From Rs1 sp038900335 (GTDB taxonomy: Bacteria > Pseudomonadota > Gammaproteobacteria > Pseudomonadales > Balneatricaceae), in assembly GCA_038900335.1 (NCBI GenBank), contig JBBMRB010000001.1, positions 372,001-436,000 of the forward strand: DNA of 64,000 bases. The letters are read 5' to 3'. The position numbers and the translations under genes were made by a program. Every line of letters starts with the position of its first letter. Position 1 is the first letter of the stretch. Below are positions 43,946 through 53,602 of this stretch, piece by piece. Below the pieces are notes generated by a model. The model was not told the origin of the DNA. It did not search any database and saw only the letters and a list, made by a program, of their open reading frames with translations.

Positions 43946-45616
43946 GTGAATTCAGATATAGATATTGCTCGAGCAGCGAAAAAAAAAGCCATCACTGAAA
44001 TAGCACAAAATCTTAATATCCCCCTAGAGCATATAACGCCTTACGGTCATGATAAAGCAAAAATAAACCTCGATTACATCAATAGTTTAAATGCTCAAAA
44101 AGACGGTAAACTTATTCTTGTTACTGCCATTAGTCCAACACCCGCTGGTGAGGGTAAGACCACTACCACCGTAGGGCTAGGTGATGGTTTAAACAAAATT
44201 GGTAAAAAAACAATAATGTGTTTACGAGAGCCAAGCCTAGGGCCATGTTTTGGTATGAAAGGTGGTGCAGCAGGCGGTGGTATGGCACAAGTTGTGCCCA
44301 TGGAAGATATTAACTTACATTTCACTGGCGATTTTCATGCGATTAGCTCAGCTCACAATTTATTAGCCGCACTCATTGACAACCATATTCATTGGGGTAA
44401 TGCGTTAGGTATAGACAGCAGACGTATTGCCTTCAAACGTGTCATGGATATGAATGACAGAGCCTTACGAGAACTCGCTATTGGTTTAGGAGGCCCAGGT
44501 AATGGTTTTACTCGTACCGATGGTTTTGATATTACTGTTGCCTCAGAAATCATGGCGATATTCTGCCTAGCCACTGATATGGCAGACTTACAACAGCGCA
44601 TTGGTAATATTGTGGTTGCTCAAACAAGAGATATGCAACCGATCACCGCAAGAGAGCTCGATGCTGATGGTGCTATGGCAACACTGTTAAAAGATGCTAT
44701 TAACCCTAACCTAGTACAAACGTTAGAAAACAACCCAGCGTTAATTCATGGCGGCCCATTTGCCAATATTGCCCACGGCTGTAATTCTGTTATAGCCACT
44801 AAAGCCGCTTTGAAATTAGCTGATTATGTGGTCACTGAAGCGGGATTTGGTGCTGATTTAGGTGCTGAAAAATTCTTTGATATCAAGTGTCGTAAAGCTG
44901 GTTTAAAACCTGAAGCGACTGTTATTGTCGCTACAGTACGCGCATTAAAAATGCATGGCGGTGTCAATAAAGATCAACTAGCAGCGCCTGATACTCAAGC
45001 GGTAATTAAAGGCTGCGCTAATCTTGCTCGCCATATCCAAAATGTGAAATCTTTTGGCGTGCCTGTAGTCGTTGCTATCAACCAGTTTAGCGGTGATAGC
45101 CAACAAGAAATTGATGCGATTAAAGAGGCATCATCTCACCTAGGTGTCCAAGCTATACTGGCAAATCATTGGGCACAGGGCTCTGCGGGCACCATCGAAT
45201 TAGCTCACAAGGTAATAGAACTAATTGAACATGGCAATTCACAATTTGCACCCATTTATGAGCTAGAACAGCCGCTACTTAAAAAAATCGAAATTATTGC
45301 CACTAAAATTTATGACGCCAGTGAAGTGCTAGCGGATAAATCAGTGAGAGCTAAATTAAAACTGTTTGAAGAACAAGGCTTTGGTCACTTACCTATTTGC
45401 ATGGCAAAAACTCAATACAGCTTTTCGACTGATATGAATTTATTAGGTGCTCCATCTGGACACAGCGTCACTGTTAGGGAAGTACGCTTAGCAGCAGGAG
45501 CTGAATTTATTGTCGCAATCTGTGGTGATATTATGACGATGCCTGGTTTACCTAGGGAGCCTGCAGCCAATAAAATTCATATCGATAACGATGGTTTAAT
45601 CCAAGGACTATTTTAA
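43946..45616 (+). CDS. fhs: Formate-tetrahydrofolate ligase
   Basis: The 556-residue enzyme makes 10-formyl-tetrahydrofolate from formate, ATP and tetrahydrofolate. The P-loop is in TPAGEGKTTTTVGLGDGL, with KGGAAGGGMAQVVPMEDINLHFTGDFHA, GPFANIAHGCNS, TEAGFGADLGAEKFFDIKCR and the end DIMTMPGLPREPAANKIHID. The start is a GTG with AAGGA seven bases upstream; the ATG overlapping it is out of frame. It is a single gene. A partial, decayed copy of its 3' end lies at 45659-45685. Confidence 0.96.
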   Translation: MNSDIDIARAAKKKAITEIAQNLNIPLEHITPYGHDKAKINLDYINSLNAQKDGKLILVTAISPTPAGEGKTTTTVGLGDGLNKIGKKTIMCLREPSLGPCFGMKGGAAGGGMAQVVPMEDINLHFTGDFHAISSAHNLLAALIDNHIHWGNALGIDSRRIAFKRVMDMNDRALRELAIGLGGPGNGFTRTDGFDITVASEIMAIFCLATDMADLQQRIGNIVVAQTRDMQPITARELDADGAMATLLKDAINPNLVQTLENNPALIHGGPFANIAHGCNSVIATKAALKLADYVVTEAGFGADLGAEKFFDIKCRKAGLKPEATVIVATVRALKMHGGVNKDQLAAPDTQAVIKGCANLARHIQNVKSFGVPVVVAINQFSGDSQQEIDAIKEASSHLGVQAILANHWAQGSAGTIELAHKVIELIEHGNSQFAPIYELEQPLLKKIEIIATKIYDASEVLADKSVRAKLKLFEEQGFGHLPICMAKTQYSFSTDMNLLGAPSGHSVTVREVRLAAGAEFIVAICGDIMTMPGLPREPAANKIHIDNDGLIQGLF

Positions 45617-45637
45617 CAGTACGCGATTACCGAGAAA

Positions 45638-45655
45638 GCCAAATAGCTATTTGGC
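45638..45655 (+). terminator. Perfect palindrome after fhs
   Basis: GCCAAATAGCTATTTGGC is an 18-base perfect palindrome 22 bases after the fhs stop codon. It has no T run after it on the plus strand, so its role as terminator is uncertain. Confidence 0.4.
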
Positions 45656-45658
45656 GCT

Positions 45659-45685
45659 GCCTGGTTTACCTACAGAGCCTGCGGC
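45659..45685 (+). pseudogene. Decayed duplicate of the fhs 3' end
   Basis: Twenty-four of 27 bases match fhs at 45541-45567 (the MPGLPREPAA region), on the same strand and 118 bases further on. The copy still reads LPGLPTEPAALN in one frame. It has no start and no flanking similarity that I could see. It looks like the trace of an old tandem duplication or replaced second fhs gene. Confidence 0.55.
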
Positions 45686-45701
45686 GCTAAATAGTATATT
45701 G

Positions 45702-47771
45702 TTATGAGTTTAATGACTGCTGGCTTAAAAAATCACTCATTTTAGCAGCACTAAGAGCTCTGCTATAATAAAAGCCCTGTATGTATAAGCAATTGCTTCG
45801 TGCTAAAAAAACGAACTGCTGCTCGCTCTCAACACCTTCTGCTATCACTTTTAAATTCAGACTGTGAGCCATAGAAATAATACCTTGAATGAGTTCCCCA
45901 TCACTTTCGTTTGCACCAATACCTTGAATAAATGACTGATCTATTTTCAATACATTTATCGGGAATTTTCGCAGATAACTTAGTGATGAAAAACCGGTGC
46001 CAAAATCATCTATCGCTAAACCTATCCCCAACTCTCTAATATAATTAAACTGTTCTAAAACATGAGCATCATCGGATAATAGTAAACTTTCCGTTATTTC
46101 CAACATTAATAGCTGTGGGTCTAATTGCGTGTCTTGTAATATTTTTGCAATAACTTGATGCATATTGCCATATTGAAATTGCCTGGACGAAATATTCACC
46201 GATAAATAGAGGCGCTCATCAGTGTCTCTATTCCATTTTGCCGCTTGCTCACAAGCATTGCGAATCACCCACTCGCCAATAGGAACAATTAAGCCAACTT
46301 CTTCAGCTAGCGCTATAAATTCATTAGCTGGGACAATGCCAAACTGAGGGTGCTGCCACTGTAATAACACCTCACAGCCAACGGTAGACAAGTTGTTAAC
46401 ATCCATTATAGGTTGGTACAACAAACTAAACTCGTTATTTTCTAATGCCTTGTGCAGCACAATTTCTAGCTTTCTTCTTTTGATTTGCGCCTCATCCATG
46501 GCTTTAGTAAAGTACTGAAAATTATTTTTACCCTTTTCTTTTGCTTTATACATCGCACTATCCGCTTTATGCATCAGCAATTCACAATTATGACCATTAC
46601 TGGGGTACACACTGATACCAATACTTGCTGACACGAATGCTTCATTTTTTGCTACTATGAACGGCACTGCCATACTGGTCAGAATTCTGTTGGCAATAAC
46701 ATCAACTCGCTCAGTATTATCTAGCTCAGTAATAATAACTGCAAATTCATCGCCACCAAACCTAGCAGCGGTGTCTGTTTCCCTCAAAATATTTTTTAAA
46801 CGAACCGACACCTCTTTTAATAAATCATCCCCTGCGCCGTGTCCATACATATCATTAACATGCTTAAACCTATCTAAGTCTAAAAAAAGTAGTGCCACAA
46901 ATTGCCGATTACGTTTAGCATCATCAATTGCCGTCAAGAATCGCTCTTTAAACAAACTTCTATTAGCCAAGCGTGTTAATGCATCATAATTCGCTTGGAA
47001 AATAACTTTTGATTTAGCTTCTTCCGCGGCTTCTTTACTATTTTTTAACTGCTCTTCTGTTTTAACGCGCTCTTCAATTTCTATTGTTAACAACGCATTG
47101 CTATCTTTCAATTCTTTAGTACGCACCATAACCCTATGCTCAAGAGTCTTACGTAAATTTAATAATTTACTGTTATTTCTGATAAGATAGAAAACGATAA
47201 ACAAGGCGATAATAAAGGTAGCTGTACTTAAAAAAATAGAGTTTCGATAAGATATATTCGTTGTTTGTTGTCGAATCAGCTCCATTTCCCTGTCATCAGT
47301 ACCTTGCCTCAACTGATAATCATGGGAGTCATTAACTAAACTATCAAACAAGCTCTTCGCTTTATCATAAGACAGGGCTGATGGCCTTATGGAACTGTAA
47401 ATTAAAGTGTTGATCTCATCCAAATGTTTTTTCAACAGTGTTACCTTAACACCACTTGTGACGATCATTTTACCAAAGTCACCATGTTGCATACCATCAA
47501 CACGGCTCCATAAAATATCGAACCATTTATTGAACATTTGATGGCCACTAGCACTATCAGGATTTTCATATAAAGACATAAAAACACTATTTGTTCTTAG
47601 CAATTCATACTCATACTGGCGCATGAAAAAACTTGTCTCAGAACGCCTCTGATCAACTTGCAGCATAGATGTATCTTTAAAGAGAGCAACCGAGCTTATT
47701 AAACTTAACAAAATCATTGTCAGCATACACACTGCTAAAACAAATGATCCTTTATACTCGTTCTTATTCAT
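45702..47771 (-). CDS. Membrane GGDEF-EAL cyclic-di-GMP protein
   Basis: The 689-residue protein has a periplasmic sensing region (about 32-178) between two membrane segments (9-31 and 179-198), a short coiled linker (205-255), a GGDEF domain and an EAL domain. The cyclase motif is intact (GGDEF 339-343) with an inhibitory I-site RETD (330-333). The phosphodiesterase domain has EVL in place of EAL (467-469), a known tolerated variant, with NISSRQF, EITES, DDFGTGFSS (588-596) and EGVE all kept, so both activities are possible. Its ATG overlaps the stop of the upstream periplasmic-protein gene by 8 bases. It likely adjusts cyclic-di-GMP in response to that partner. Confidence 0.92.
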   Translation of the reverse strand: MNKNEYKGSFVLAVCMLTMILLSLISSVALFKDTSMLQVDQRRSETSFFMRQYEYELLRTNSVFMSLYENPDSASGHQMFNKWFDILWSRVDGMQHGDFGKMIVTSGVKVTLLKKHLDEINTLIYSSIRPSALSYDKAKSLFDSLVNDSHDYQLRQGTDDREMELIRQQTTNISYRNSIFLSTATFIIALFIVFYLIRNNSKLLNLRKTLEHRVMVRTKELKDSNALLTIEIEERVKTEEQLKNSKEAAEEAKSKVIFQANYDALTRLANRSLFKERFLTAIDDAKRNRQFVALLFLDLDRFKHVNDMYGHGAGDDLLKEVSVRLKNILRETDTAARFGGDEFAVIITELDNTERVDVIANRILTSMAVPFIVAKNEAFVSASIGISVYPSNGHNCELLMHKADSAMYKAKEKGKNNFQYFTKAMDEAQIKRRKLEIVLHKALENNEFSLLYQPIMDVNNLSTVGCEVLLQWQHPQFGIVPANEFIALAEEVGLIVPIGEWVIRNACEQAAKWNRDTDERLYLSVNISSRQFQYGNMHQVIAKILQDTQLDPQLLMLEITESLLLSDDAHVLEQFNYIRELGIGLAIDDFGTGFSSLSYLRKFPINVLKIDQSFIQGIGANESDGELIQGIISMAHSLNLKVIAEGVESEQQFVFLARSNCLYIQGFYYSRALSAAKMSDFLSQQSLNS

Positions 47772-48273
47772 AAATTTCTAATGTACTAAGTTGCCATACC
47801 GCTCTAGAGTAATAAGCTCCTTGTTCTAGTTCGGGGCGAGCAGACCAAGGATAAATAATCCAGATAGGTCCTTTAGTACGTAACGTAAGCGGTTTATCTG
47901 CCTGGGTTAGCGCTAAGATAACATCGATATTTAAATAGTCTTGGGAAGGTATATCGACACGATAACCGTTGATGGCAACTGCGGTTATATACCGAGCTTT
48001 TTTTGCACTCAAAGCGAGTACATCTCGTAATAAAGGGCCCTTAAAACGCTTTTCCCCCTGTGTCCACCGCGTCTGAGTTTTGATCTCTAACTGTGGCAAA
48101 GCTTGTAACTGCTTAATCGTTAACTGCAACGCGTGTTTCTTAGTGACAGAACCTGAGTGCTCTGAAATGATCAAGGCTATTTCTTCATTTACTACTCGAT
48201 CTGCAATGGTATTCGTAGAGAGCAGAGCTAATAGTAAAAACAAATAAGTTCTTTTACTTAATTTATACAACAT
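47764..48273 (-). CDS. Periplasmic oxidoreductase-molybdopterin-like protein, cysteine-free
   Basis: The 169-residue protein has a signal peptide (TYLFLLLALLSTNTIA, cleavage near 24) and a single domain like the molybdopterin-binding fold of sulfite-oxidase relatives: LTIKQLQALPQLEIKTQTRWTQGEKRFKGPLLRDVLAL, ITAVAINGYRVDIPSQDY, PLTLRTKGPIWIIYPWS and RAVWQLSTLEIY. It has no cysteine at all, so the molybdenum-ligating Cys of true enzymes is absent and catalysis is unlikely. Overlap with the GGDEF-EAL gene suggests it senses a ligand for that protein (inference). Confidence 0.78.
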   Translation of the reverse strand: MLYKLSKRTYLFLLLALLSTNTIADRVVNEEIALIISEHSGSVTKKHALQLTIKQLQALPQLEIKTQTRWTQGEKRFKGPLLRDVLALSAKKARYITAVAINGYRVDIPSQDYLNIDVILALTQADKPLTLRTKGPIWIIYPWSARPELEQGAYYSRAVWQLSTLEIYE

Positions 48274-48610
48274 AAAATCCTTAAATTAACACTAGCCCTT
48301 TGATACTATCCTTTTTCTTAAAAAAATAACACTGATAATAAAGTAGCAATATAATTGAATTGATTAGCTAAATTATATTTGTAATGTACTAGGTTATACT
48401 ATTTTCATTTATAGATTCTCTTGCATGTTTGCGATCTAGACAACTCTATTTTTAGCACGGTTAAATAATTACAAGCTATCGCAGTTTCTCATTCAATTAA
48501 CACTCCTCACTCTAACTAGCAGAGCGAAGATTTCTTTTTTCACAGTTATCGCCTCATTTTAAACCCCAGCACTATCAGTGCTAGGGTGTCTCTTTAGTTG
48601 CATATAGAAT
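48274..48610. other. Intergenic region, 337 bases
   Basis: This lies between the end of the T6SS operon (tssM stop at 48611) and the start of the periplasmic-protein gene (48273), all minus strand. It contains the terminator at 48564-48587 and AT-rich DNA that should hold the promoter of the cyclic-di-GMP pair. No vgrG, effector or immunity gene is present here. Confidence 0.6.
48564..48587 (-). terminator. Terminator of the T6SS operon
   Basis: On the minus strand ACCC-T-AGCACT, loop GAT, AGTGCT-G-GGGT forms a hairpin with one mismatch and is followed by TTAAAATG. It lies 24 bases after the tssM stop codon. Confidence 0.6.
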
Positions 48611-51600
48611 TTAGTATAAGCTTTTTGGCAGGTTGAATTCTTTAAACAAAGATTGAGTAAAAGGGTTGTTGTTACCCTCTGCCAAAAGCATATAACTTAC
48701 CCTGCCCTTATCAATATTGAAACTTAACTGCACATTGCTGGCACTGCTGCCTGATAGCTGCCCTGCCTCTATCAGTTTGAAAAAAGCCCAAGGCCCTGTG
48801 CGCTCAATACTGCGCGGTGAATAGTTACGTGCCAGTGGTACTAGCGTTAACTTACTGCGATTGCCCTCACGTAAAGAGTTTGGCCAAACCATGCTAATTT
48901 CCCTGCTAGCTCCATGACTGAAATCAATAATCTGGCCATCTATGTTGATAACACTGCGACGCTTATTACTACTTAAACGCACAGGCTGTACTGAAAATTG
49001 CACACTTAGATTCCCCTTGCGATCAAAAAAGGCTTCTTGAATGCGCCAGGCAGCTTCTAATTGCTCAAGTACATCTTGGCGAATTAACTGCTCACCATTG
49101 GCGCCAATAGAATTTAATTCTTCTAGATTATCCTCTAGAAAAATTTTCATGTTTTCACGATAAAATGTACTCATTTTGCCATCGGGTGCAAAGAATCGCT
49201 CAAAATCTAGCAGTGATACGTCTCGTGTGCTTTGGCCATCAAAGGGATAACGATCAGCTATCTTTTCTTCAAAGTCTAGATAGACATCTTCGTACCAACG
49301 TTTTTCAACTTGTTTAACCGCTCGTTTTAAAACACTTTTCCAACTTTCAGCTGCTAATTTCCCCACCAGCGTGTCCATAGGTTTAGGTAAACCCGCAGCC
49401 ATGCGTTGCAATGAGAAAATAGGATCAATATCATTGAGAGTTAATCGCTTCTTGGCTGCTTCAAGTGCAGCTTTACCAACATCTGGCGCATCTTGAATCG
49501 CTTTCATATAGTTATATAGACTGTTGATTTCTATCATTACTTCCTCAATATATGCAGGGTGATCCTGCAGCGCCACATTAAGATTTGTTAGTTCTGAAAA
49601 CTGTTTATCTATACGTGAAGCTAATGCATATTGCGGTGTTTTTAAAGCAAGCTCACGCGCTTGCTCGCTGTCCTCTTCTAGTTTTGGGAACAGTGCAGTG
49701 TTTACTTTAACGGTATTGATCAAGCGCTGCAGCGGCTGATTACTATCCGTTACATTACGCAATATAAGAACCGCGTGATTGATATCCGCAAAGTCTTGCA
49801 CTTCTATTTTATTAATAGCTCGACGCCAAGATTGCGAATAATCCGCCACGTATTGGTCTACTAGCTGCTGTGTAAAGTATTTTTTATCCGCCTCACTAAA
49901 ATCAACTTTTTTAGTTTTTCCCAAAACCCAACTGTCGATAATAGCTAGGTTAGTTACACTATCCGTGCGCGGTAGAAAATAATTGATTAGACCATCTTTA
50001 GTGTAGATTCTAGCTACCTGATTAGCATCATTCGCCAAGCCCGTTTGCTGGCTTATACGATCTTTGAAAACAATGTCATATACAGGTCCCACTTCCTTTT
50101 TTAAGTCCAGTGCAGAATCTAGTTTAGCAGCAGCTTCATGAGTCATATTACGATAAATACGCTGCTCTAATGGCAGACGCGCCAAGTCAACTTGTGCTCT
50201 GGATATCTCATTATCGAAGGGTTTTAGCGCCTCGATAATTTTTTGCTCTCCCTCTAAACGCGCTTGCTTAATATCGGTGTGTTGCATCGCATATTGTAAA
50301 TGCCCCATCAATTCACCTTGTACAGCGCCCTGAGTATTAAACTCTTGCTGCCAGCGCTGTGACATATATTGCTCGACCGTATTATGGCTACGTCCCGTTT
50401 TATCAGACATCATGCGCAGCACACGAAGTACTGTTAACTTCTCATTGCTGCCCGCTCCTTTCGTTTTCATATCTTGCACTATGCCTTGCATTAGTGCTGG
50501 CAAGTAACGAGAGGCAAGCAGATCTAAATAAGCCTGCTCTACTTTAGGGCCAATAATACGCCCTTGATAGAGACCTGAATCTGCAAAAATTGAGGTGCGA
50601 TCACGATAGAAACCAAACTCTAGAGTCGCTTGGCGAATTAAATTAAGTGGCTCTATTAGATTGCGCCCAGAGGGGTCTATTTTGTAATCTATATTTTGTT
50701 CAATATAATTAGCAGCTTTCGCTAACACACCATCAGCGGCTGTTTTATTACTGTCATAATATTGACTCCAGGTCATGATAATCATCGCGCTGGCAATCGA
50801 ACATACTGTTGTTGCCATTAACAACAGATTGCGCTTTTTCTTAGCGACCTTAAAATTATCGCCAGCGATGCCCGCTTCAGGGTAAATAATCGACTTGAAC
50901 AGTCCACCTGAGAAATAAATACTTGATTGAGCAGCGTGTTGTGCCCGATTTATTTTTTTCGGCAGGTTATAGCGTACAGCTGCATTATTAATGAAAACAT
51001 CTTCCGGTACGCCTTGCTGATACACAGATGTATAGTAGACACCACGCACTAGAGCGGATGTTGAAAAGCGATCACTTTTTAATGCCTCTTCTAAGAAGTG
51101 ATGAACAATATCTTTTAGACCACACAACTGACGAATAAAACTATATAGGTTGGTGCGCTCATCAGTGTTTTTGCACTGCTCTAGCTGCTTTGGTAGCATT
51201 GCGTTCATGCGCTCTAGCATTTGCGTATACTGCTGATCAAACTCGATTAACCAACTGTCATATTCAGTGACAGAATTCATAGAGAAGGTAAAACCCATGG
51301 CTTGTTCGCGCTGCTCTTTGGTCATGTTTTTAAAGAACAAGTCAAAACCGCTGAGCAAGTCCATTTTGCTTAACACGATGTAGATAGGAAAACGGGTAGA
51401 TAGCTTCTCCATTAATTCGCGCAAGCGAGTACGTATCACTTGTGCATACGCTTTACGATCTGAAACACTACCTCTACTGAGAGTATCTAAGTCTAGGACA
51501 ATAATCGCCCCATTTAACGGCCGACGGCTACGGTTGCTCTCAAGCCATTGAATAAAATGATCCCACAGCGCCGTTTTCATCTCACTGTCCTCATCTTTAA

Positions 51601-52180
51601 CGCTGCCCTGGGTTAATATTTCACCATCAGGGTCTAGAATAACGGACTCATCACCTATCCACCAATCAACACCATAGAGATTACTGCGTTTACCCATATT
51701 GGCTTTAAGCGCGTGTGTAAGCGAAAAATTTTGCTGCGAGCGATTGATCAGGCTCGTTTTTCCTGCCTTTTCAACGCCCATCACTAAGTACCATGGGAGT
51801 TTATATAGATAATTGCTTGCCCCTAAGCTATCGCGCATACCTGCAAGAATTTGATCAAATTCAGCTTCTTGTTTGTCGGTAATATCTTTTAAAGGGCTGG
51901 CTTTGTAGTGCTCTTTACGCTCCTCGTCTAAACGTATCTTACGCAGTTTATGATACTGCTTGACTCCCCAGACAATGGCTATCAACAACACGATAATTAG
52001 TGAGGCAACAATACGCATCGCAATACTCGCTAACGGTTTTTGGTCAAAAATAAGCCATTGCGGACCAAACCACCAAATAGCCACCAGCACGAGTATCACT
52101 AGAATAGCCAATAACACCGGCATTGCCGCTTTCAAGTAAGGGCTCAAAAATTTACTGAATTTTTTAATTATGTTCCACAT
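48611..52180 (-). CDS. tssM: T6SS membrane complex protein TssM (IcmF/VasK)
   Basis: The 1189-residue inner-membrane protein spans the envelope and joins TssL to TssJ. Three membrane segments are near 20-38, 52-72 and 452-470. The cytoplasmic domain has an intact Walker A GVEKAGKTS (135-143), followed by VDWWIGDESVILDPDGE and LSKMDLLSGFDLFF, so nucleotide binding is possible. The large periplasmic part ends in VRLSSNKRRSVINIDGQIIDFSHG and GPWAFFKLIEAGQL, typical of IcmF-related C-termini. It is the last gene of the cluster, 10 bases after tssA, and is followed by a terminator. Confidence 0.95.
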   Translation of the reverse strand: MWNIIKKFSKFLSPYLKAAMPVLLAILVILVLVAIWWFGPQWLIFDQKPLASIAMRIVASLIIVLLIAIVWGVKQYHKLRKIRLDEERKEHYKASPLKDITDKQEAEFDQILAGMRDSLGASNYLYKLPWYLVMGVEKAGKTSLINRSQQNFSLTHALKANMGKRSNLYGVDWWIGDESVILDPDGEILTQGSVKDEDSEMKTALWDHFIQWLESNRSRRPLNGAIIVLDLDTLSRGSVSDRKAYAQVIRTRLRELMEKLSTRFPIYIVLSKMDLLSGFDLFFKNMTKEQREQAMGFTFSMNSVTEYDSWLIEFDQQYTQMLERMNAMLPKQLEQCKNTDERTNLYSFIRQLCGLKDIVHHFLEEALKSDRFSTSALVRGVYYTSVYQQGVPEDVFINNAAVRYNLPKKINRAQHAAQSSIYFSGGLFKSIIYPEAGIAGDNFKVAKKKRNLLLMATTVCSIASAMIIMTWSQYYDSNKTAADGVLAKAANYIEQNIDYKIDPSGRNLIEPLNLIRQATLEFGFYRDRTSIFADSGLYQGRIIGPKVEQAYLDLLASRYLPALMQGIVQDMKTKGAGSNEKLTVLRVLRMMSDKTGRSHNTVEQYMSQRWQQEFNTQGAVQGELMGHLQYAMQHTDIKQARLEGEQKIIEALKPFDNEISRAQVDLARLPLEQRIYRNMTHEAAAKLDSALDLKKEVGPVYDIVFKDRISQQTGLANDANQVARIYTKDGLINYFLPRTDSVTNLAIIDSWVLGKTKKVDFSEADKKYFTQQLVDQYVADYSQSWRRAINKIEVQDFADINHAVLILRNVTDSNQPLQRLINTVKVNTALFPKLEEDSEQARELALKTPQYALASRIDKQFSELTNLNVALQDHPAYIEEVMIEINSLYNYMKAIQDAPDVGKAALEAAKKRLTLNDIDPIFSLQRMAAGLPKPMDTLVGKLAAESWKSVLKRAVKQVEKRWYEDVYLDFEEKIADRYPFDGQSTRDVSLLDFERFFAPDGKMSTFYRENMKIFLEDNLEELNSIGANGEQLIRQDVLEQLEAAWRIQEAFFDRKGNLSVQFSVQPVRLSSNKRRSVINIDGQIIDFSHGASREISMVWPNSLREGNRSKLTLVPLARNYSPRSIERTGPWAFFKLIEAGQLSGSSASNVQLSFNIDKGRVSYMLLAEGNNNPFTQSLFKEFNLPKSLY

Positions 52181-52190
52181 CTTAACTAAC

Positions 52191-53600
52191 CTAATTATCC
52201 ATAATGTTTAGGGATTGCATTAAATGCTGGGTGAATGAGGGTTCCCATTCATCAAGTAACATGCCTTTAGCACTGTCCATAAGTACCTGGTATTGCGTTT
52301 TAGCAAGGGTTGTCAAGCCTTGCTGATTGAGTAAATCTGCATTTATTTTACGCCAGTAAAACTGTTGCCTCATGTCGCTTGTCATCGCCAATCTTTCTTC
52401 AACTTGCGCCATAGCAATCGCTAGGCCGCTACGTTGGCAAGTAGCTAAGACACTATTTAGCTCATCATCCCAGTTATTTTCAGCACCAACACTGACACCA
52501 ACAGTGCTATTACCTGTGCCCTCATTAAGCCATTGCTTTGTTGACTCATTAACAAAAGGGCTACCGTCACTCGCACAATAATTTATTAGCGCTGGTAAAC
52601 GCTCGAGAAAAGACTGGCTCTGTGTTTGAATAACTCTGGCAATATCGAGATAGCCGAGTTTAAGGCACAGTTGCGCGCTAAGATGCTGGCCATCAAACCA
52701 AAAAGGTGCTTGTTCAATACTGCGCTCTAATCGTTTTAACAGCTCATTACTTGGGCTTCTAACTACGCTATTACAATAATCTTGATATTTATCAACTGAG
52801 TATGCAGCCAAATCGGTAATGCATTCTTTTTTTGTGCCCGGTAATTGATCAATTGCAAACCAGAGAGCATGCCGGCGAATTTGATAGCCTAATGTGTTTT
52901 CAGGATCTGTTGCATTGAGAAAATCAGCCATTGTCATTAATGCTTGTCGCGTTGCCCGCTCATTTTTACTATCAAAGAAAACTTTTGGTGCTTTAGGTGC
53001 GTCGACTTGCTGCTCAGTTTTAGTGCTGGCATCTTGGCTTTGATCGCTACTTTCTTTGACATTATGGCTATCAGTAATACCTTGCTCTATTGATCTTTGT
53101 AGTGATTCTATTAAGCTGATATCTAATGATTGCGCGGCTAACGTTTTCATGAGCGGTTTTAGCACCCGCTCAATTTCAGTTGTCTGGGCATCATAATACT
53201 CTAATTTTTTTACCGTATTAGCACTGCGCTGCATCATTTGCTTGTAGAGTTTAGCGCGCAGCTTCTCGCCTTTTGGCCCAGGTATCGGGTAAGCCTGCTG
53301 CCAAAAATTCGCAGCAAACACATCTAAAACATAAAGTGAATTTAACAGTGATAATAAGTTCCCCTGTTGCTGCAGGCACTGCATATAATTAGCGAGCACT
53401 TTAATATCTTTACTTTTGTTACACAGGATATTTAATGCACTTTCTTCCACTTGTGCCCAGCCAATAGAGCTGTGTGATAATGAGCCTACTTTCATTAATT
53501 CAGTCTCGATGAAATCAAGTTGCTCATCATCAATGAGAACCTCTCCTACTGGATTATCTCGATGTATAGGCTCCGCTATTTTGTTATTTATGTTCATCAT
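52191..53600 (-). CDS. tssA: T6SS protein TssA (VasJ-like)
   Basis: The product has about 469 residues. An ImpA N-terminal domain covers about 15-130 (PIHRDNPVGEVLIDDEQLDFIETELMKVGSLSHSSIGWAQVEESALNIL, then LLSLLNSLYVLDVFAANFWQQAYPIPGPKGEKLRAKLYKQM). The rest is helical and resembles the VasJ type, which caps or guides the sheath end. The first in-frame start is a GTG at 53615 inside vasI, but the ATG pair at 53600 and 53597, two to five bases after the vasI stop, are more likely. Confidence 0.88.
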   Translation of the reverse strand: MMNINNKIAEPIHRDNPVGEVLIDDEQLDFIETELMKVGSLSHSSIGWAQVEESALNILCNKSKDIKVLANYMQCLQQQGNLLSLLNSLYVLDVFAANFWQQAYPIPGPKGEKLRAKLYKQMMQRSANTVKKLEYYDAQTTEIERVLKPLMKTLAAQSLDISLIESLQRSIEQGITDSHNVKESSDQSQDASTKTEQQVDAPKAPKVFFDSKNERATRQALMTMADFLNATDPENTLGYQIRRHALWFAIDQLPGTKKECITDLAAYSVDKYQDYCNSVVRSPSNELLKRLERSIEQAPFWFDGQHLSAQLCLKLGYLDIARVIQTQSQSFLERLPALINYCASDGSPFVNESTKQWLNEGTGNSTVGVSVGAENNWDDELNSVLATCQRSGLAIAMAQVEERLAMTSDMRQQFYWRKINADLLNQQGLTTLAKTQYQVLMDSAKGMLLDEWEPSFTQHLMQSLNIMDN

Positions 53601-53602
53601 AG

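Noticed and set aside
45702..47771. EVL instead of EAL as proof of an inactive phosphodiesterase
   Set aside because: EVL occurs in active enzymes, and the other catalytic motifs (N, DDFGTG, EGVE) are all present.
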